64,000 bases of DNA from Serratia odorifera (lineage in GTDB: Bacteria > Pseudomonadota > Gammaproteobacteria > Enterobacterales > Enterobacteriaceae). The stretch lies in assembly GCF_900635445.1 (NCBI RefSeq), contig NZ_LR134117.1:2170001-2234000 (forward strand), given 5' to 3'. The notes beneath the pieces were generated by a model that worked only from the letters and a program-made list of their open reading frames with translations, did no database searches and was not told the origin of the DNA. Position numbers and translations under genes: made by a program. Shown here in pieces: positions 48,707 to 57,788 of the stretch (positions within the stretch are counted from its first letter, which is position 1; every line of letters starts with the position of its first letter).

Positions 48707-49597
48707 TCAGACAACCGCTGGCGGGTACGGCAGCGTGCCCGCGGCCACGCGGTTGGCCAGTTCAACCGCCTGCGGCAGCGTCCAACCGGCGGAAAGGCCG
48801 GCCAGCAGACCTGCACAGTGAGCGTCGACGTTGTCGAGCGCCTCGGCTCCGCTGGCCGCATCCAGTGCGCAATGCTGCGGCGCGCTTTTTCCGCTACAGA
48901 TCCAGACACCCTCCTCGGCCAATCGGCAAATCAGGCTGATGTTATGCGCAGCCGCATAGCGCTGCGCGACTTCAACCGCGTTGCCTGCGCCGCACAGCAA
49001 TGCGGTTTCCTGCCGGTCAAGCGACAGCAGGGTGTGGCTGTCGCTGAGCATGGCAAAAAAGTCTTCGCCGAGCTGTTCCAGTTGTGGTCCGGGTGCCAGC
49101 AGTCGCCATTGATCGTACGGCAGACGGGTCAGCCACTCACGCAGCACCTCGCCCGACTCGCCCGTCAGCGGATCGCCATTCAGGTAGAGCAGCGTTTCCG
49201 GCGTCAATGGCAGCGTGGCCAACTGCGCCTTGTTCCATTGCGTTTCACATCCGGCGACGGTAATGACGCTGTGTTCACCGTTTTCCCCCGTCAGGGTCAG
49301 ACGCCAACCGTTATCCATTTGTCCGTGGTGCAGCAGCACCGGTAAGTTGAGGGTATTCATTGCCGTTGCAATGGCCGCAGCCCACGGCCCGTTACCGACC
49401 GGCATGCCATTAATGACCGGCACATCGAGCTGGCGTAATAGACCTGCGACCCGAAAGGCGCTGCCGCCAACCTGCTGTTGTTGCGCCGTGGCGGCCTGTG
49501 GTTGGGCGCTGCGCGGCAGTTGTGGCAACCTCAGTTCCGCCTCTGCCATCGCGCCGCCCAGTACCAGTACCGGCGATAGCGGATTAAATTCAGTCAT
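48707..49597 (-). CDS. PfkB-fold sugar kinase-like protein, degenerate active site
   Basis: 296 residues. The N-terminal half has the PfkB-type glycine patch QQVGGSAFRVAGLLRQL and VINGMPVGNGPW. Near the C-terminus, where ribokinase-family enzymes have DTxGAGD, the sequence reads NVDAHCAGLLAGLSAG, so the catalytic Asp is missing. It may be a pseudo-kinase or a very divergent kinase. Start at MTEFNPLSPVLVLGG (49597) because the fold begins there. It stands between ftsP and ygiQ, which are adjacent in E. coli, and is convergent with ftsP. Confidence 0.7.
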   Translation of the reverse strand: MTEFNPLSPVLVLGGAMAEAELRLPQLPRSAQPQAATAQQQQVGGSAFRVAGLLRQLDVPVINGMPVGNGPWAAAIATAMNTLNLPVLLHHGQMDNGWRLTLTGENGEHSVITVAGCETQWNKAQLATLPLTPETLLYLNGDPLTGESGEVLREWLTRLPYDQWRLLAPGPQLEQLGEDFFAMLSDSHTLLSLDRQETALLCGAGNAVEVAQRYAAAHNISLICRLAEEGVWICSGKSAPQHCALDAASGAEALDNVDAHCAGLLAGLSAGWTLPQAVELANRVAAGTLPYPPAVV

Positions 49598-49737
49598 TTG
49601 GTTCTCCCGCTGCCTCAGCGATATCTCTATGTCGGCGAGCACACTAAAATACTTTGTTGGAAATAACCATGCTCTTTTGGCGGGGAGTGCGTATAATCGC
49701 CGCCCGGCGATTAATTAACCTGCAAAAGAGCACTCGA

Positions 49738-51903
49738 ATGAGCACCACCAGCCTGATCCAACCGGATCGCGAACTGTTTTCCTACAAGCCTTATTGGGCC
49801 GAATGTTATGGCACTGCGCCATTTTTACCGATGTCGCGTGAAGAGATGGACCAATTGGGCTGGGACAGCTGTGATGTGATTATTATCAGCGGTGATGCCT
49901 ATGTCGATCATCCCAGCTTCGGCATGGCGATTATCGGCCGCATGCTGGAGGCGCAGGGGTTCCGCGTGGGCATCATCGCCCAGCCGGACTGGAGCAACAA
50001 AGACGACTTCATGCGTTTGGGCAAACCGAACCTGTTTTTCGGCATCACCGCCGGCAATATGGATTCGATGATCAACCGCTATACCGCCGACCGCAAGCTG
50101 CGCCACGACGATGCCTATACTCCGGGTAACGTCGGCGGCAAACGTCCCGATCGTGCGACGCTGGTGTATACCCAGCGCTGCAAGGAAGCCTATAAAGACG
50201 TGCCGATCGTGCTCGGTGGCATCGAAGCCAGCCTGCGCCGCATCTCCCATTACGACTACTGGTCCGATACCGTACGCCGTTCAATCCTGGTGGATTCCAA
50301 GGCCGATATGCTGATCTACGGCAATGGCGAGCGTCCGCTGGTGGAAGTGGCGCACCGTCTGGCCGCCGGCGAGAAAATTGCCGACATCCACGACATCCGC
50401 AATACCGCGGTGATGCGCAAAGGCCCGTTGCCGGGCTGGAGCGGAGTGGATTCCACCCGTCTGGACAAGCCGGGGCGCATTGAACCGATCCCGAACCCGT
50501 ATGGTGAAGACCTGCCGTGCGCCGACGGTAGCAAGCCAGAACCGGAAGCCAAACCGGTCACCGTGCGTGCCGCCAAGCCAAAACCGTGGGAAAAAACCTA
50601 CGTACTGCTGCCATCGTTTGAGAAAGTGAAGGCAGACAAAGTACTGTACGCCCATACCTCGCGCATTTTGCATCATGAAACCAATCCGGGCTGTGCCCGT
50701 GCGCTGATGCAAAAGCACGGCGATCGCTACGTATGGCTTAACCCGCCGGCGATCCCGCTGACCACGCCGGAAATGGACAGCGTCTTCGCGCTGCCTTATC
50801 AACGCGTGCCGCACCCGTCCTACGGCGAGGCGCGTATTCCGGCCTATGACATGATCCGTTTCTCGGTCAACATCATGCGCGGCTGCTACGGCGGCTGTTC
50901 GTTCTGTTCGATCACCGAACATGAAGGGCGCATCATCCAGAGCCGTTCCGAAGATTCGATCATTCGTGAAATTGAAGAAATTCGCGACAAGGTGCCGGGC
51001 TTTACCGGCGTGATTTCCGATCTCGGTGGTCCGACCGCCAACATGTACATGTTGCGCTGTACCAACCCGCGCGCCGAGCAGACCTGCCGCCGCGCCTCGT
51101 GCGTGTATCCGGAAATCTGCACCTATATGGATACCAACCACGAGCCGACTATCAAGCTGTATCGCCGCGCGCGCGAACTGGAAGGGGTGAAGAAGATCCT
51201 GATCGCTTCCGGTGTGCGTTACGATCTGGCGGTAGAAGATCCGCGTTATATCAAGGAACTGGCCACCCACCACGTCGGCGGCTATCTGAAGATTGCGCCG
51301 GAACATACCGAAACCGGGCCGCTGTCGAAGATGATGAAGCCGGGGATGGGCAGTTACGATCGTTTCAAGCAGCTGTTCGATCACTATTCGAAGCAGGCCG
51401 GAAAAGAACAGTACCTGATCCCGTACTTTATCTCCTCGCACCCGGGAACGCGCGACGAGGATATGGTCAATCTGGCGCTGTGGCTGAAGAAGAACCGCTT
51501 CCGTCTCGATCAGGTGCAGAACTTCTACCCGTCGCCGATGGCCAATTCCACTACCATGTACTACAGCGGCAAAAACCCGCTGAGCAAAGTGGGTTACAAA
51601 ACCGAAGACGTATTTATCCCGCGCGGCGATCGTCAGCGCCGCCTGCATAAGGCGTTGCTGCGTTATCACGATCCGGCCAACTGGGCGCTGATTCGTGGCG
51701 CGCTGGAAGAGATGGGCATGAAGCATTTGATCGGCAGCCGCCGCGAATGCCTGGTACCGGCACCGAGCATTGATGAGCAACGCGAGGCCAAACGCCTGCA
51801 GCGCCACACTCGCCCGGCGTTGACCAAACACACGGATATCCAGCGCCAGCGCACGCCAACCAACAAGCCGCCACGCAAGCCGATCCGTAACGGCAAGCCG
51901 TAA
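49738..51903 (+). CDS. ygiQ: Radical SAM protein YgiQ (UPF0313)
   Basis: 721 residues. The radical SAM cluster motif RGCYGGCSFCS has C383, C387 and C390. Upstream is an N-terminal UPF0313 domain (about 1-200) with GDAYVDHPSFG; a second Cys cluster, TCRRASCVYPEIC, follows the core. The C-terminal tail is basic and Pro/Thr-rich (PTNKPPRKPIRNGKP). The substrate is unknown. A TATAAT at 49692-49697 lies 40 bp before the ATG. Confidence 0.93.
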   Translation: MSTTSLIQPDRELFSYKPYWAECYGTAPFLPMSREEMDQLGWDSCDVIIISGDAYVDHPSFGMAIIGRMLEAQGFRVGIIAQPDWSNKDDFMRLGKPNLFFGITAGNMDSMINRYTADRKLRHDDAYTPGNVGGKRPDRATLVYTQRCKEAYKDVPIVLGGIEASLRRISHYDYWSDTVRRSILVDSKADMLIYGNGERPLVEVAHRLAAGEKIADIHDIRNTAVMRKGPLPGWSGVDSTRLDKPGRIEPIPNPYGEDLPCADGSKPEPEAKPVTVRAAKPKPWEKTYVLLPSFEKVKADKVLYAHTSRILHHETNPGCARALMQKHGDRYVWLNPPAIPLTTPEMDSVFALPYQRVPHPSYGEARIPAYDMIRFSVNIMRGCYGGCSFCSITEHEGRIIQSRSEDSIIREIEEIRDKVPGFTGVISDLGGPTANMYMLRCTNPRAEQTCRRASCVYPEICTYMDTNHEPTIKLYRRARELEGVKKILIASGVRYDLAVEDPRYIKELATHHVGGYLKIAPEHTETGPLSKMMKPGMGSYDRFKQLFDHYSKQAGKEQYLIPYFISSHPGTRDEDMVNLALWLKKNRFRLDQVQNFYPSPMANSTTMYYSGKNPLSKVGYKTEDVFIPRGDRQRRLHKALLRYHDPANWALIRGALEEMGMKHLIGSRRECLVPAPSIDEQREAKRLQRHTRPALTKHTDIQRQRTPTNKPPRKPIRNGKP

Positions 51904-51983
51904 TCGCCACGCCTTGGCGTAAAATGGACATACCGATCTCCAGCGGGCGCGGCTAATCACCGTGCCCGCTGTGTTTATCGGGC

Positions 51984-52586
51984 TTACAGCTGACTATATG
52001 CCGCTTCTACCTTGTTCAGGTAGCGTGGCGCCTGTGCCGACGGGTGATGCTGGCTTACATGCCAGCGGAAGGCTTCCGGCGACAGATTGTTGATCATGCG
52101 CACCGCCTGTTTGCGGTTGCTGGAGAAGGTGCGCAGCAGCGCCCCTGCGCCGTTGACGTAGGCGACCTCGGTGGCATAACGCAGCGTTACCGGGTCATCG
52201 ATTCCCTTGAGTTGACGTTGCAGCGACGCCAGATAGGCAGCGCCCAGATCGATATTGGTCTCTGGATCGAGCAGGTCGTCGTCGTCCGGACAGCCGCTTT
52301 TCCCTTTGAAACGATAGGCATCGCAACCGGCGGTGGAGGCCTTGAGCTGCATCAGCCCAACCGCATTGGAGCGGCTGACGGCTTGCGGGTTAAAGCCCGA
52401 TTCTACCTGGATCATCGCAGTAATCAGTTTGGCGTCAACGTCATAATCGTCAGCGGCATCTTCGATGGCATCGTCAAACGCGTGCCGGTCGTAGCTGACG
52501 CGCTGCGGTTTGCTGGAACAGCCGGCCAGTATCAACATGGCCAGGGTAATGCCCAGATGTGAACGGGAGGAGATAGAGAAGTTCAT
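51984..52586 (-). CDS. emtA: Lytic murein endotransglycosylase E (lipoprotein)
   Basis: 200 residues. Lipobox LILAGC (Cys23) puts it at the outer membrane. The SLT goose-lysozyme-like domain has catalytic Glu62 (MIQVESGFNP), then AVGLMQLKAST, and AYVNGAGALLRTFSSNRK, as in E. coli MltE/EmtA (203 residues). It cleaves within glycan strands. In E. coli the gene is located elsewhere. Confidence 0.85.
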   Translation of the reverse strand: MNFSISSRSHLGITLAMLILAGCSSKPQRVSYDRHAFDDAIEDAADDYDVDAKLITAMIQVESGFNPQAVSRSNAVGLMQLKASTAGCDAYRFKGKSGCPDDDDLLDPETNIDLGAAYLASLQRQLKGIDDPVTLRYATEVAYVNGAGALLRTFSSNRKQAVRMINNLSPEAFRWHVSQHHPSAQAPRYLNKVEAAYSQL

Positions 52587-52730
52587 GGTGCTCCGTGCTG
52601 TAATGAATGTTCGCGCAGTGCGGGAAACCGCAGCAGTATCGCGCCATCATAACGTCAGCAGAGGCAAATATCTTGCGCAAAAAGGCAGGATCCCGCCCGC
52701 TCCCGGCTGGAAGAAGGGCGGGGCCGGCAG

Positions 52731-53552
52731 TTACAGCGTTTCCGGGTTCGGCCCCAGACGGTGACCGGTGTCCAGCTTGGCGATTTGACTCAATTCGTCT
52801 TTATCCAGTTTAAAATCAAACACCTCGAAGTTCTCGCGAATACGTCTTGGCGTAACGGATTTCGGAATGACGATCAAACCGCAGTCCAGATGCCAGCGTA
52901 TGACAATCTGCGCCGGGGTCTTTTGGTATTTTTCCGCCAGCTTTTTAATCACCGGCTGGTCAAACACGCCCTTGCCGCCCTGCGCCAATGGGCTCCAGGA
53001 TTCAGTGGCGATTTTATGGGTGGCATTCCAGGCGTGCAATTGACGCTGTTGCAGCAACGGATGCAGTTCGATTTGGTTAATCACCGGCATAACGCCGGTT
53101 TCGTCCTGCAGGCGTTGCAGATACGCAACGTGGAAATTGCACACGCCGATGCTCTTCGCCAGCCCCTGCTCACGCAGTGCGATCAGGTCGCGCCAGGCAT
53201 CGACGTATTGATCCTGTGACGGCCGGGGCCAGTGGATCAGATACAGATCGACGTAGTCCAATTTCAGCTTTTTCAGGCTGGTTTCCAGCGCCGCCTGCGG
53301 ATTGCCCTGATCGTCGTTCCACAGTTTGGTGGTGATGAACAGGTCGCTGCGGGCTATCGAGGCTGACTGCAGCGCATTGCCGACGCCTTCCTCGTTTTTA
53401 TAGATTGCAGCGGTATCAATGGAGCGATAACCCACTTGCAGGGCTTCAGCCACGGCGTTGGTTGTCTCTTCAATGCTCGCCTGCCAAACGCCGAGACCCA
53501 ACTGCGGCATCAGATTACCATCGTGGAGTTTGATGATGGGTTGCGTTGTCAT
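52731..53552 (-). CDS. dkgA: 2,5-diketo-D-gluconate reductase A / methylglyoxal reductase
   Basis: 273 residues, aldo-keto reductase. IDTAAIYKNEEGVG holds Asp46 and catalytic Tyr51; LIHWPRPSQ and IPKSVTPRRIRENFEVF (NADPH site) follow. It reduces 2,5-diketogluconate, methylglyoxal and other aldehydes. Last of a three-gene run with yqhD and a nitroreductase. Confidence 0.93.
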   Translation of the reverse strand: MTTQPIIKLHDGNLMPQLGLGVWQASIEETTNAVAEALQVGYRSIDTAAIYKNEEGVGNALQSASIARSDLFITTKLWNDDQGNPQAALETSLKKLKLDYVDLYLIHWPRPSQDQYVDAWRDLIALREQGLAKSIGVCNFHVAYLQRLQDETGVMPVINQIELHPLLQQRQLHAWNATHKIATESWSPLAQGGKGVFDQPVIKKLAEKYQKTPAQIVIRWHLDCGLIVIPKSVTPRRIRENFEVFDFKLDKDELSQIAKLDTGHRLGPNPETL

Positions 53553-53635
53553 GCGTTTCTCCTTTTGACCTGATTGCCGGCTCCGATCGTCAAGAGCCGG
53601 GAATTAAAGCCTAGCAGGAAATCACCAGGTTGTGA

Positions 53636-54799
53636 TTAACGTGCCGCCTGGTAGATGCGCTCGCTGACCGCCAGCGTGATGTCCTGATGTTCACCCAGGG
53701 CAGTCATGCCGTGCTGTTGCAGCTTATCGAGCAGCGCCGGGATGCTGCTACCGTCAAGCTGATAGTCCGCCATGCGGGTCGGCACGCCCATTTTTTCGAA
53801 GAATTCGCGGGTGGCGGCGATTGCCGCATCGATACGCTGTTCTTCAGAACCGTCGCGCAGGCCCCAGACGCGCTCGGCGTATTGCAGCAGTTTTTCGCGT
53901 TTTTGCGCTTTCTTTTCCACCAATAGCGCGGGCAACACGATCGCCAGCGTTTGAGCATGGTCGAGGCCGTGCATGGCGGTCAGCTCATGGCCCAGCATAT
54001 GGGTGGCCCAATCCTGCGGCACGCCGGCGCCAATCAGACCGTTCAATGCCATGGTGGCGCTCCACATCACGTTGGCGCGTACCGCGTAGTTTTCTGGCTC
54101 GGCCAGCGCACGCGGGCCGTCTTCCAGCAGCGTTAACAGCAGACCTTCGGCAAAGCGATCCTGAACCTTGGCGTCCACCGGATAGGTCAGGTACTGCTCA
54201 ATGGTATGTACGAAGGCGTCGACCACGCCGTTGGCGATCTGGCGTGCTGGCAGCGAATAGGTCACCACCGGATCGAGCACCGCGAACAGCGGTTGTACCA
54301 GCGGTGAGAAAAAGTGCTGCTTGTCGCCGCTGCTTTTACGGGTGATCACCGCGCCGCTGTTGGACTCGGAACCGGTCGCCGGCAGGGTGAGCACGCAGCC
54401 CATTGGCACCGCCTGGGTGATTTCGCTGCCGACGGTTTGCAGAATGTGCCACGGGTCGCGGTCGGCGCTGTAGTCAGCCGCGGCGGCAATGAATTTGGTG
54501 CCGTCAACCACCGAACCGCCGCCGACCGCCAGCAGAAAATCGATGTTTTCTGCGCGCACGATGTCTACCGCTTTCATCAGCGTTTCGTAAGTCGGGTTGG
54601 GCTCAATGCCGGAAAATTCCTGCACGTTGCGGCCGGCCAGTGCGGCATAGACCTGATCCAGCACGCCGTTTTTCTTCACGCTGCCGCCACCGTAGGTGAT
54701 CAGGATGCGCGCATCGGCCGGGATCTGCTGGCCCAGTTCGGCAATTTGATCTTTACCGAACAGAATTTTAGTCGGGGTATGAAGAATAAAGTTTTGCAT
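53636..54799 (-). CDS. yqhD: NADPH-dependent aldehyde reductase YqhD
   Basis: 387 residues, iron-type alcohol dehydrogenase family. The NADPH-binding GGGS (37-40) and GGGSVVDG (94-100), and the metal ligands D194, H198, H267 and H281, all sit at the E. coli positions. Detoxifies aldehydes from lipid peroxidation, glyoxal, furfural and butanal. Three nucleotides separate it from the upstream nitroreductase gene, suggesting co-translation. Confidence 0.95.
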   Translation of the reverse strand: MQNFILHTPTKILFGKDQIAELGQQIPADARILITYGGGSVKKNGVLDQVYAALAGRNVQEFSGIEPNPTYETLMKAVDIVRAENIDFLLAVGGGSVVDGTKFIAAAADYSADRDPWHILQTVGSEITQAVPMGCVLTLPATGSESNSGAVITRKSSGDKQHFFSPLVQPLFAVLDPVVTYSLPARQIANGVVDAFVHTIEQYLTYPVDAKVQDRFAEGLLLTLLEDGPRALAEPENYAVRANVMWSATMALNGLIGAGVPQDWATHMLGHELTAMHGLDHAQTLAIVLPALLVEKKAQKREKLLQYAERVWGLRDGSEEQRIDAAIAATREFFEKMGVPTRMADYQLDGSSIPALLDKLQQHGMTALGEHQDITLAVSERIYQAAR

Positions 54800-54802
54800 A
54801 GG

Positions 54803-55543
54803 TTATTTGTCCAGTTTGAAGCCTTGTTGCCGAATGGCGGGAAGCACATTCGGGAAATAAATATGTTGGTAATAGCTGGCGGTATTGTTGCCCCAGTCAT
54901 CGCCGTCGCTGCGGCCGATCTGCTGCCAGTGCTGTACCAGCGTCTGGTTGTAGGCCTTGATGGCATCCGGCAGCGTTTCACGTTGATAGCGCTCTTCGTG
55001 ACGGAAGCTGGCCAGCGGCAGGCGGGGTTTCTGCGCGGCCGGCTGGTCGACGTAGCCGATGGCCACGCCGGCGACAGGAAACGTCAGCTCCGGCAACTGC
55101 AGAAAATCGATCATCGCCTGCGGATCGCGGCGGATACCGCCGATCGGCACAATACCCAGGCCGTGCGAACGTGCGGCGGTCATCAGCGCGCCGAGGGCGA
55201 TGCCGACGTCGGTGCTGCCGGAAATCAGGCTCTCAACGCTTTGATGCGCCAGCTGTTGTTTGCCGCTTATTGCCATGCCAAGACGGGTTTTGTGCATATC
55301 CAGCACCACGGTGATGAACACCGGCGCCTTGGCGATCCACGCCTGGCCGCCGGCCATCTCGGCGATGCGCGCACGCTGTTCGGCGTTGCGTGTAACGATC
55401 AGTGAAACCTGTTGCGAGTTCACCGAGGTCGGCGCCAGATGCGCGGCGGCGATAATGCTGTCGAGCACCTCATCGGCGATCGGCGTATCGAGATAGCTGC
55501 GTTCGCTGCGATGCGAGGTTAGCAATTCTAGAGTCGGGTTCAT
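54803..55543 (-). CDS. NADPH-dependent flavin/nitro reductase (NfsA/Frp-like)
   Basis: 246 residues with the nitroreductase FMN fold: HRSERSYLDTPI, LAPTSVNSQQVS (FMN phosphate and ribityl contacts), GSTDVGIALGALMTAARSHGLGIVPIGGIR (dimer and FMN site). Likely reduces quinones and nitroaromatics. It is the promoter-proximal gene of the nitroreductase-yqhD-dkgA run, divergent from yqhC; E. coli has yqhD first, so the regulon seems extended here (inference). Confidence 0.85.
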   Translation of the reverse strand: MNPTLELLTSHRSERSYLDTPIADEVLDSIIAAAHLAPTSVNSQQVSLIVTRNAEQRARIAEMAGGQAWIAKAPVFITVVLDMHKTRLGMAISGKQQLAHQSVESLISGSTDVGIALGALMTAARSHGLGIVPIGGIRRDPQAMIDFLQLPELTFPVAGVAIGYVDQPAAQKPRLPLASFRHEERYQRETLPDAIKAYNQTLVQHWQQIGRSDGDDWGNNTASYYQHIYFPNVLPAIRQQGFKLDK

Positions 55544-55754
55544 GGCACTCCTGCGCGGTTGGCGACGCCTTGCCTAAAAGCCCAAACGGCGGCAGCGGGC
55601 GTCAAAGTCATGGAGCGTATTGTCAGTAACCTGGGGCAACATCACAATGCACATTCCTGTTTGGTTCTTGCCTATTTCTACGAAAGACTATAGAAATGGA
55701 TAGGTTTATATTATTATTTATGCCGGATTGTTCTGGCTGTAAGAGGGTGTTTCC

Positions 55755-56672
55755 GTGTCCGAAATTAATGAACTGCGCGGCCGCATGGCGCGACAGGCCG
55801 CGCGTTTTGCCAACGGCAATGGCTATACGCCCTCGCCGGTGCCGCGAGTAAAAATTCTGTATGTCGACCAACACAGCCCGCGCCAGCCGGTAATGTATGA
55901 ACCGGGCATCGTGATCATCTTTCAAGGACACAAGGTCGGTTATTGCGGCAGCAAGGTGTTCCAGTACGATCCGCGCAACTATCTGCTGATGACGGTGCCG
56001 CTGCCGTTTGAATGCGAAACCTTTGCCAGCCCGCAACAGCCGCTGGTGGGGATGGCCGTCAATATTGATACCCAGATGCTGCAGGATCTGCTGATCGACA
56101 TCGGCGACGATGATTACCTGATGAAGCCGTATGCCGACAGCAACGGCGTCAACTGCGCGCAGTTGGGCGACGAGATGCTGTGCGCCACCGAGCGTTTGCT
56201 GGACGTGATGGAACGCCCACTTGATGCGCGGGTTTTGGGGCCGCAGATCGTGCGCGAAATCCTGTATTACGTGCTGCGTGGCAGCTGTGGCGCGTCGTTG
56301 CAGGAACTGGTCAACCGGCATACCCACTTCAGCCAGATCGCCAGAGCGTTACGGCGGATTGAAAACCAGTATGCGGAAAGCCTGAACGTTGAGGCGCTGG
56401 CCAGCGAAGTCAACATGAGCGTGTCGGCGTTTCATCATAATTTCAAGGCGGTGACCAATACCTCGCCGTTGCAGTACGTCAAATCATACCGCTTGCACAA
56501 GGCGCGGCTGCTGATGGTGCACGACGGACTCAAGGCCAGCACCGCCGCGATTCGCGTCGGTTATGAGAGCGCGTCGCAATTCAGCCGTGAATTCAAACGT
56601 TTCTTCGGCGTAACGCCGAGCGATGAGCTCGCCCGGCTGCGTGGCACCGGCGCTGCGTTTATGGAAGGGTAA
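55755..56672 (+). CDS. yqhC: AraC-family activator YqhC
   Basis: 305 residues. The N-terminal cupin-like effector domain (VIIFQGHKVGYCGSKVFQYDPRNYLLMTVPLPFE) is followed by a C-terminal double HTH (LASEVNMSVSAFHHNFKAVTNTSPLQYVKSYRLHKARLLM). E. coli YqhC senses aldehydes and activates yqhD-dkgA. Start is a GTG at 55755. Its end overlaps the end of the convergent MDR gene by 14 bp. Confidence 0.92.
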   Translation: MSEINELRGRMARQAARFANGNGYTPSPVPRVKILYVDQHSPRQPVMYEPGIVIIFQGHKVGYCGSKVFQYDPRNYLLMTVPLPFECETFASPQQPLVGMAVNIDTQMLQDLLIDIGDDDYLMKPYADSNGVNCAQLGDEMLCATERLLDVMERPLDARVLGPQIVREILYYVLRGSCGASLQELVNRHTHFSQIARALRRIENQYAESLNVEALASEVNMSVSAFHHNFKAVTNTSPLQYVKSYRLHKARLLMVHDGLKASTAAIRVGYESASQFSREFKRFFGVTPSDELARLRGTGAAFMEG

Positions 56673-57684
56673 GCACGATTTTACCGAAGGCGCCGCGATC
56701 GAGGTGATCCAGCGCGTCAGGCAAACGATCGAAACGGTAGCGCTGTTCGATCACCGGTTGCAGGCCACTGGCATCCACCGCGCGCACCAAATCCTCCAGC
56801 GCGCGGCGGTGACCGACGCCGATGCCTTGTACCGTCGGCGATTTCAGCAGCAGCAAACCGGCCGAGCCGGCAAGCTCGAACCCTTCCAGTGCGCCGATGA
56901 CCGAAATGCGGCCGTGTACCGCCACTGCGCGCAGAGAGTTGGCCAGGTTGCTGCCGCCGACGGTGTCGATGACGTGATCGACGCCGCGATCCTGCGTCAT
57001 CTGATACAGCGTTTCCACCCAGTCGCCCTGCAGGCGGTTGATGCCGTAATCGGCGCCCAGCGCTTTGGCCTGATTCAGCTTCTGCTCGCTGGCGGAGGTC
57101 AGGTAAACCTGCGCACCATGCGCTTTGGCAATTTGCAGCGCGAACAGCGCCACGCCGCCGGTGCCTTGCACCAGTACCGTTTGCCCGGCGCGTAACTGGC
57201 CGCGTTCGATCAGCGCAAACCAGGCGGTGAGCCCGGCCACCGGTAGCGTACTGGCCTGGGCATCGTCCAGCGTATGCGGTGCGGCGCTGAGCCAGTCTTC
57301 ATCTACTACGATATATTCCGCCAGTACGCCCTGATAAAACCCGCCCAAGGTGTTATAGGGTGGAGTTCGGGCATTGCCGCGCGGTTGGCCGTCCAGCCAG
57401 CCGGGGGCAAAGTTCGAAATGACCCGATCGCCGAGGCGAAAGCGGCTGGCTTCGGCGCCCACGGCGTCAATCTCGCCGGCCATATCCGACCCCGGAGTGA
57501 ACGGCAGCGGCATCTTCACCGGCATCTGGCCTTCAATCACCATTTTGTCGCGGTAATTCAGCGCGATGGCCTTTACCCTGACCCGCACCTGATGCGGTGC
57601 TGGCTGCGGAATATCGCCGTAGCCCAATTGCAGATTCTCTCGCCCGACGGCGTTCATGGTCCAACGTTGCATGGTGTTCGCCAT
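56659..57684 (-). CDS. Zinc-free MDR oxidoreductase (quinone oxidoreductase-like)
   Basis: 341 residues, medium-chain dehydrogenase fold with GroES-like N-domain (TPGSDMAGEIDAVG) and Rossmann domain (VQGTGGVALFALQIAKAHGA). The protein has no cysteine at all: the usual zinc-ligand position reads LNYRDKM, so it is a zinc-independent NADPH quinone/enone reductase type. Divergent from the LysR gene at 57789, which probably controls it. Confidence 0.85.
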   Translation of the reverse strand: MANTMQRWTMNAVGRENLQLGYGDIPQPAPHQVRVRVKAIALNYRDKMVIEGQMPVKMPLPFTPGSDMAGEIDAVGAEASRFRLGDRVISNFAPGWLDGQPRGNARTPPYNTLGGFYQGVLAEYIVVDEDWLSAAPHTLDDAQASTLPVAGLTAWFALIERGQLRAGQTVLVQGTGGVALFALQIAKAHGAQVYLTSASEQKLNQAKALGADYGINRLQGDWVETLYQMTQDRGVDHVIDTVGGSNLANSLRAVAVHGRISVIGALEGFELAGSAGLLLLKSPTVQGIGVGHRRALEDLVRAVDASGLQPVIEQRYRFDRLPDALDHLDRGAFGKIVLTLP

Positions 57685-57719
57685 GGTTTTCTCCCAGTGA
57701 TTAAACAGACCGGGCCATG

Positions 57720-57752
57720 TTATCGTTGATTCTATTTCGCTAGTGGCGATAA
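57720..57752. promoter_or_regulatory. Candidate LysR binding region
   Basis: The inverted repeat TTATCG (57720-57725) and CGATAA (57747-57752) lies in the 104-bp divergent spacer, 37 bp from each gene start. The right arm overlaps a -10-like GATAAT (57748-57753) for the LysR gene, consistent with autoregulation. Confidence 0.35.
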
Positions 57753-57788
57753 TATTTCTTTTTATTGTTTCCTTTTTGGCTACAAATT

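Noticed and set aside
50281..51960. 559-codon open frame antisense to ygiQ
   Set aside because: Shadow of a GC-rich gene: ygiQ on the other strand has clear radical SAM motifs and no similarity is visible in the antisense product.
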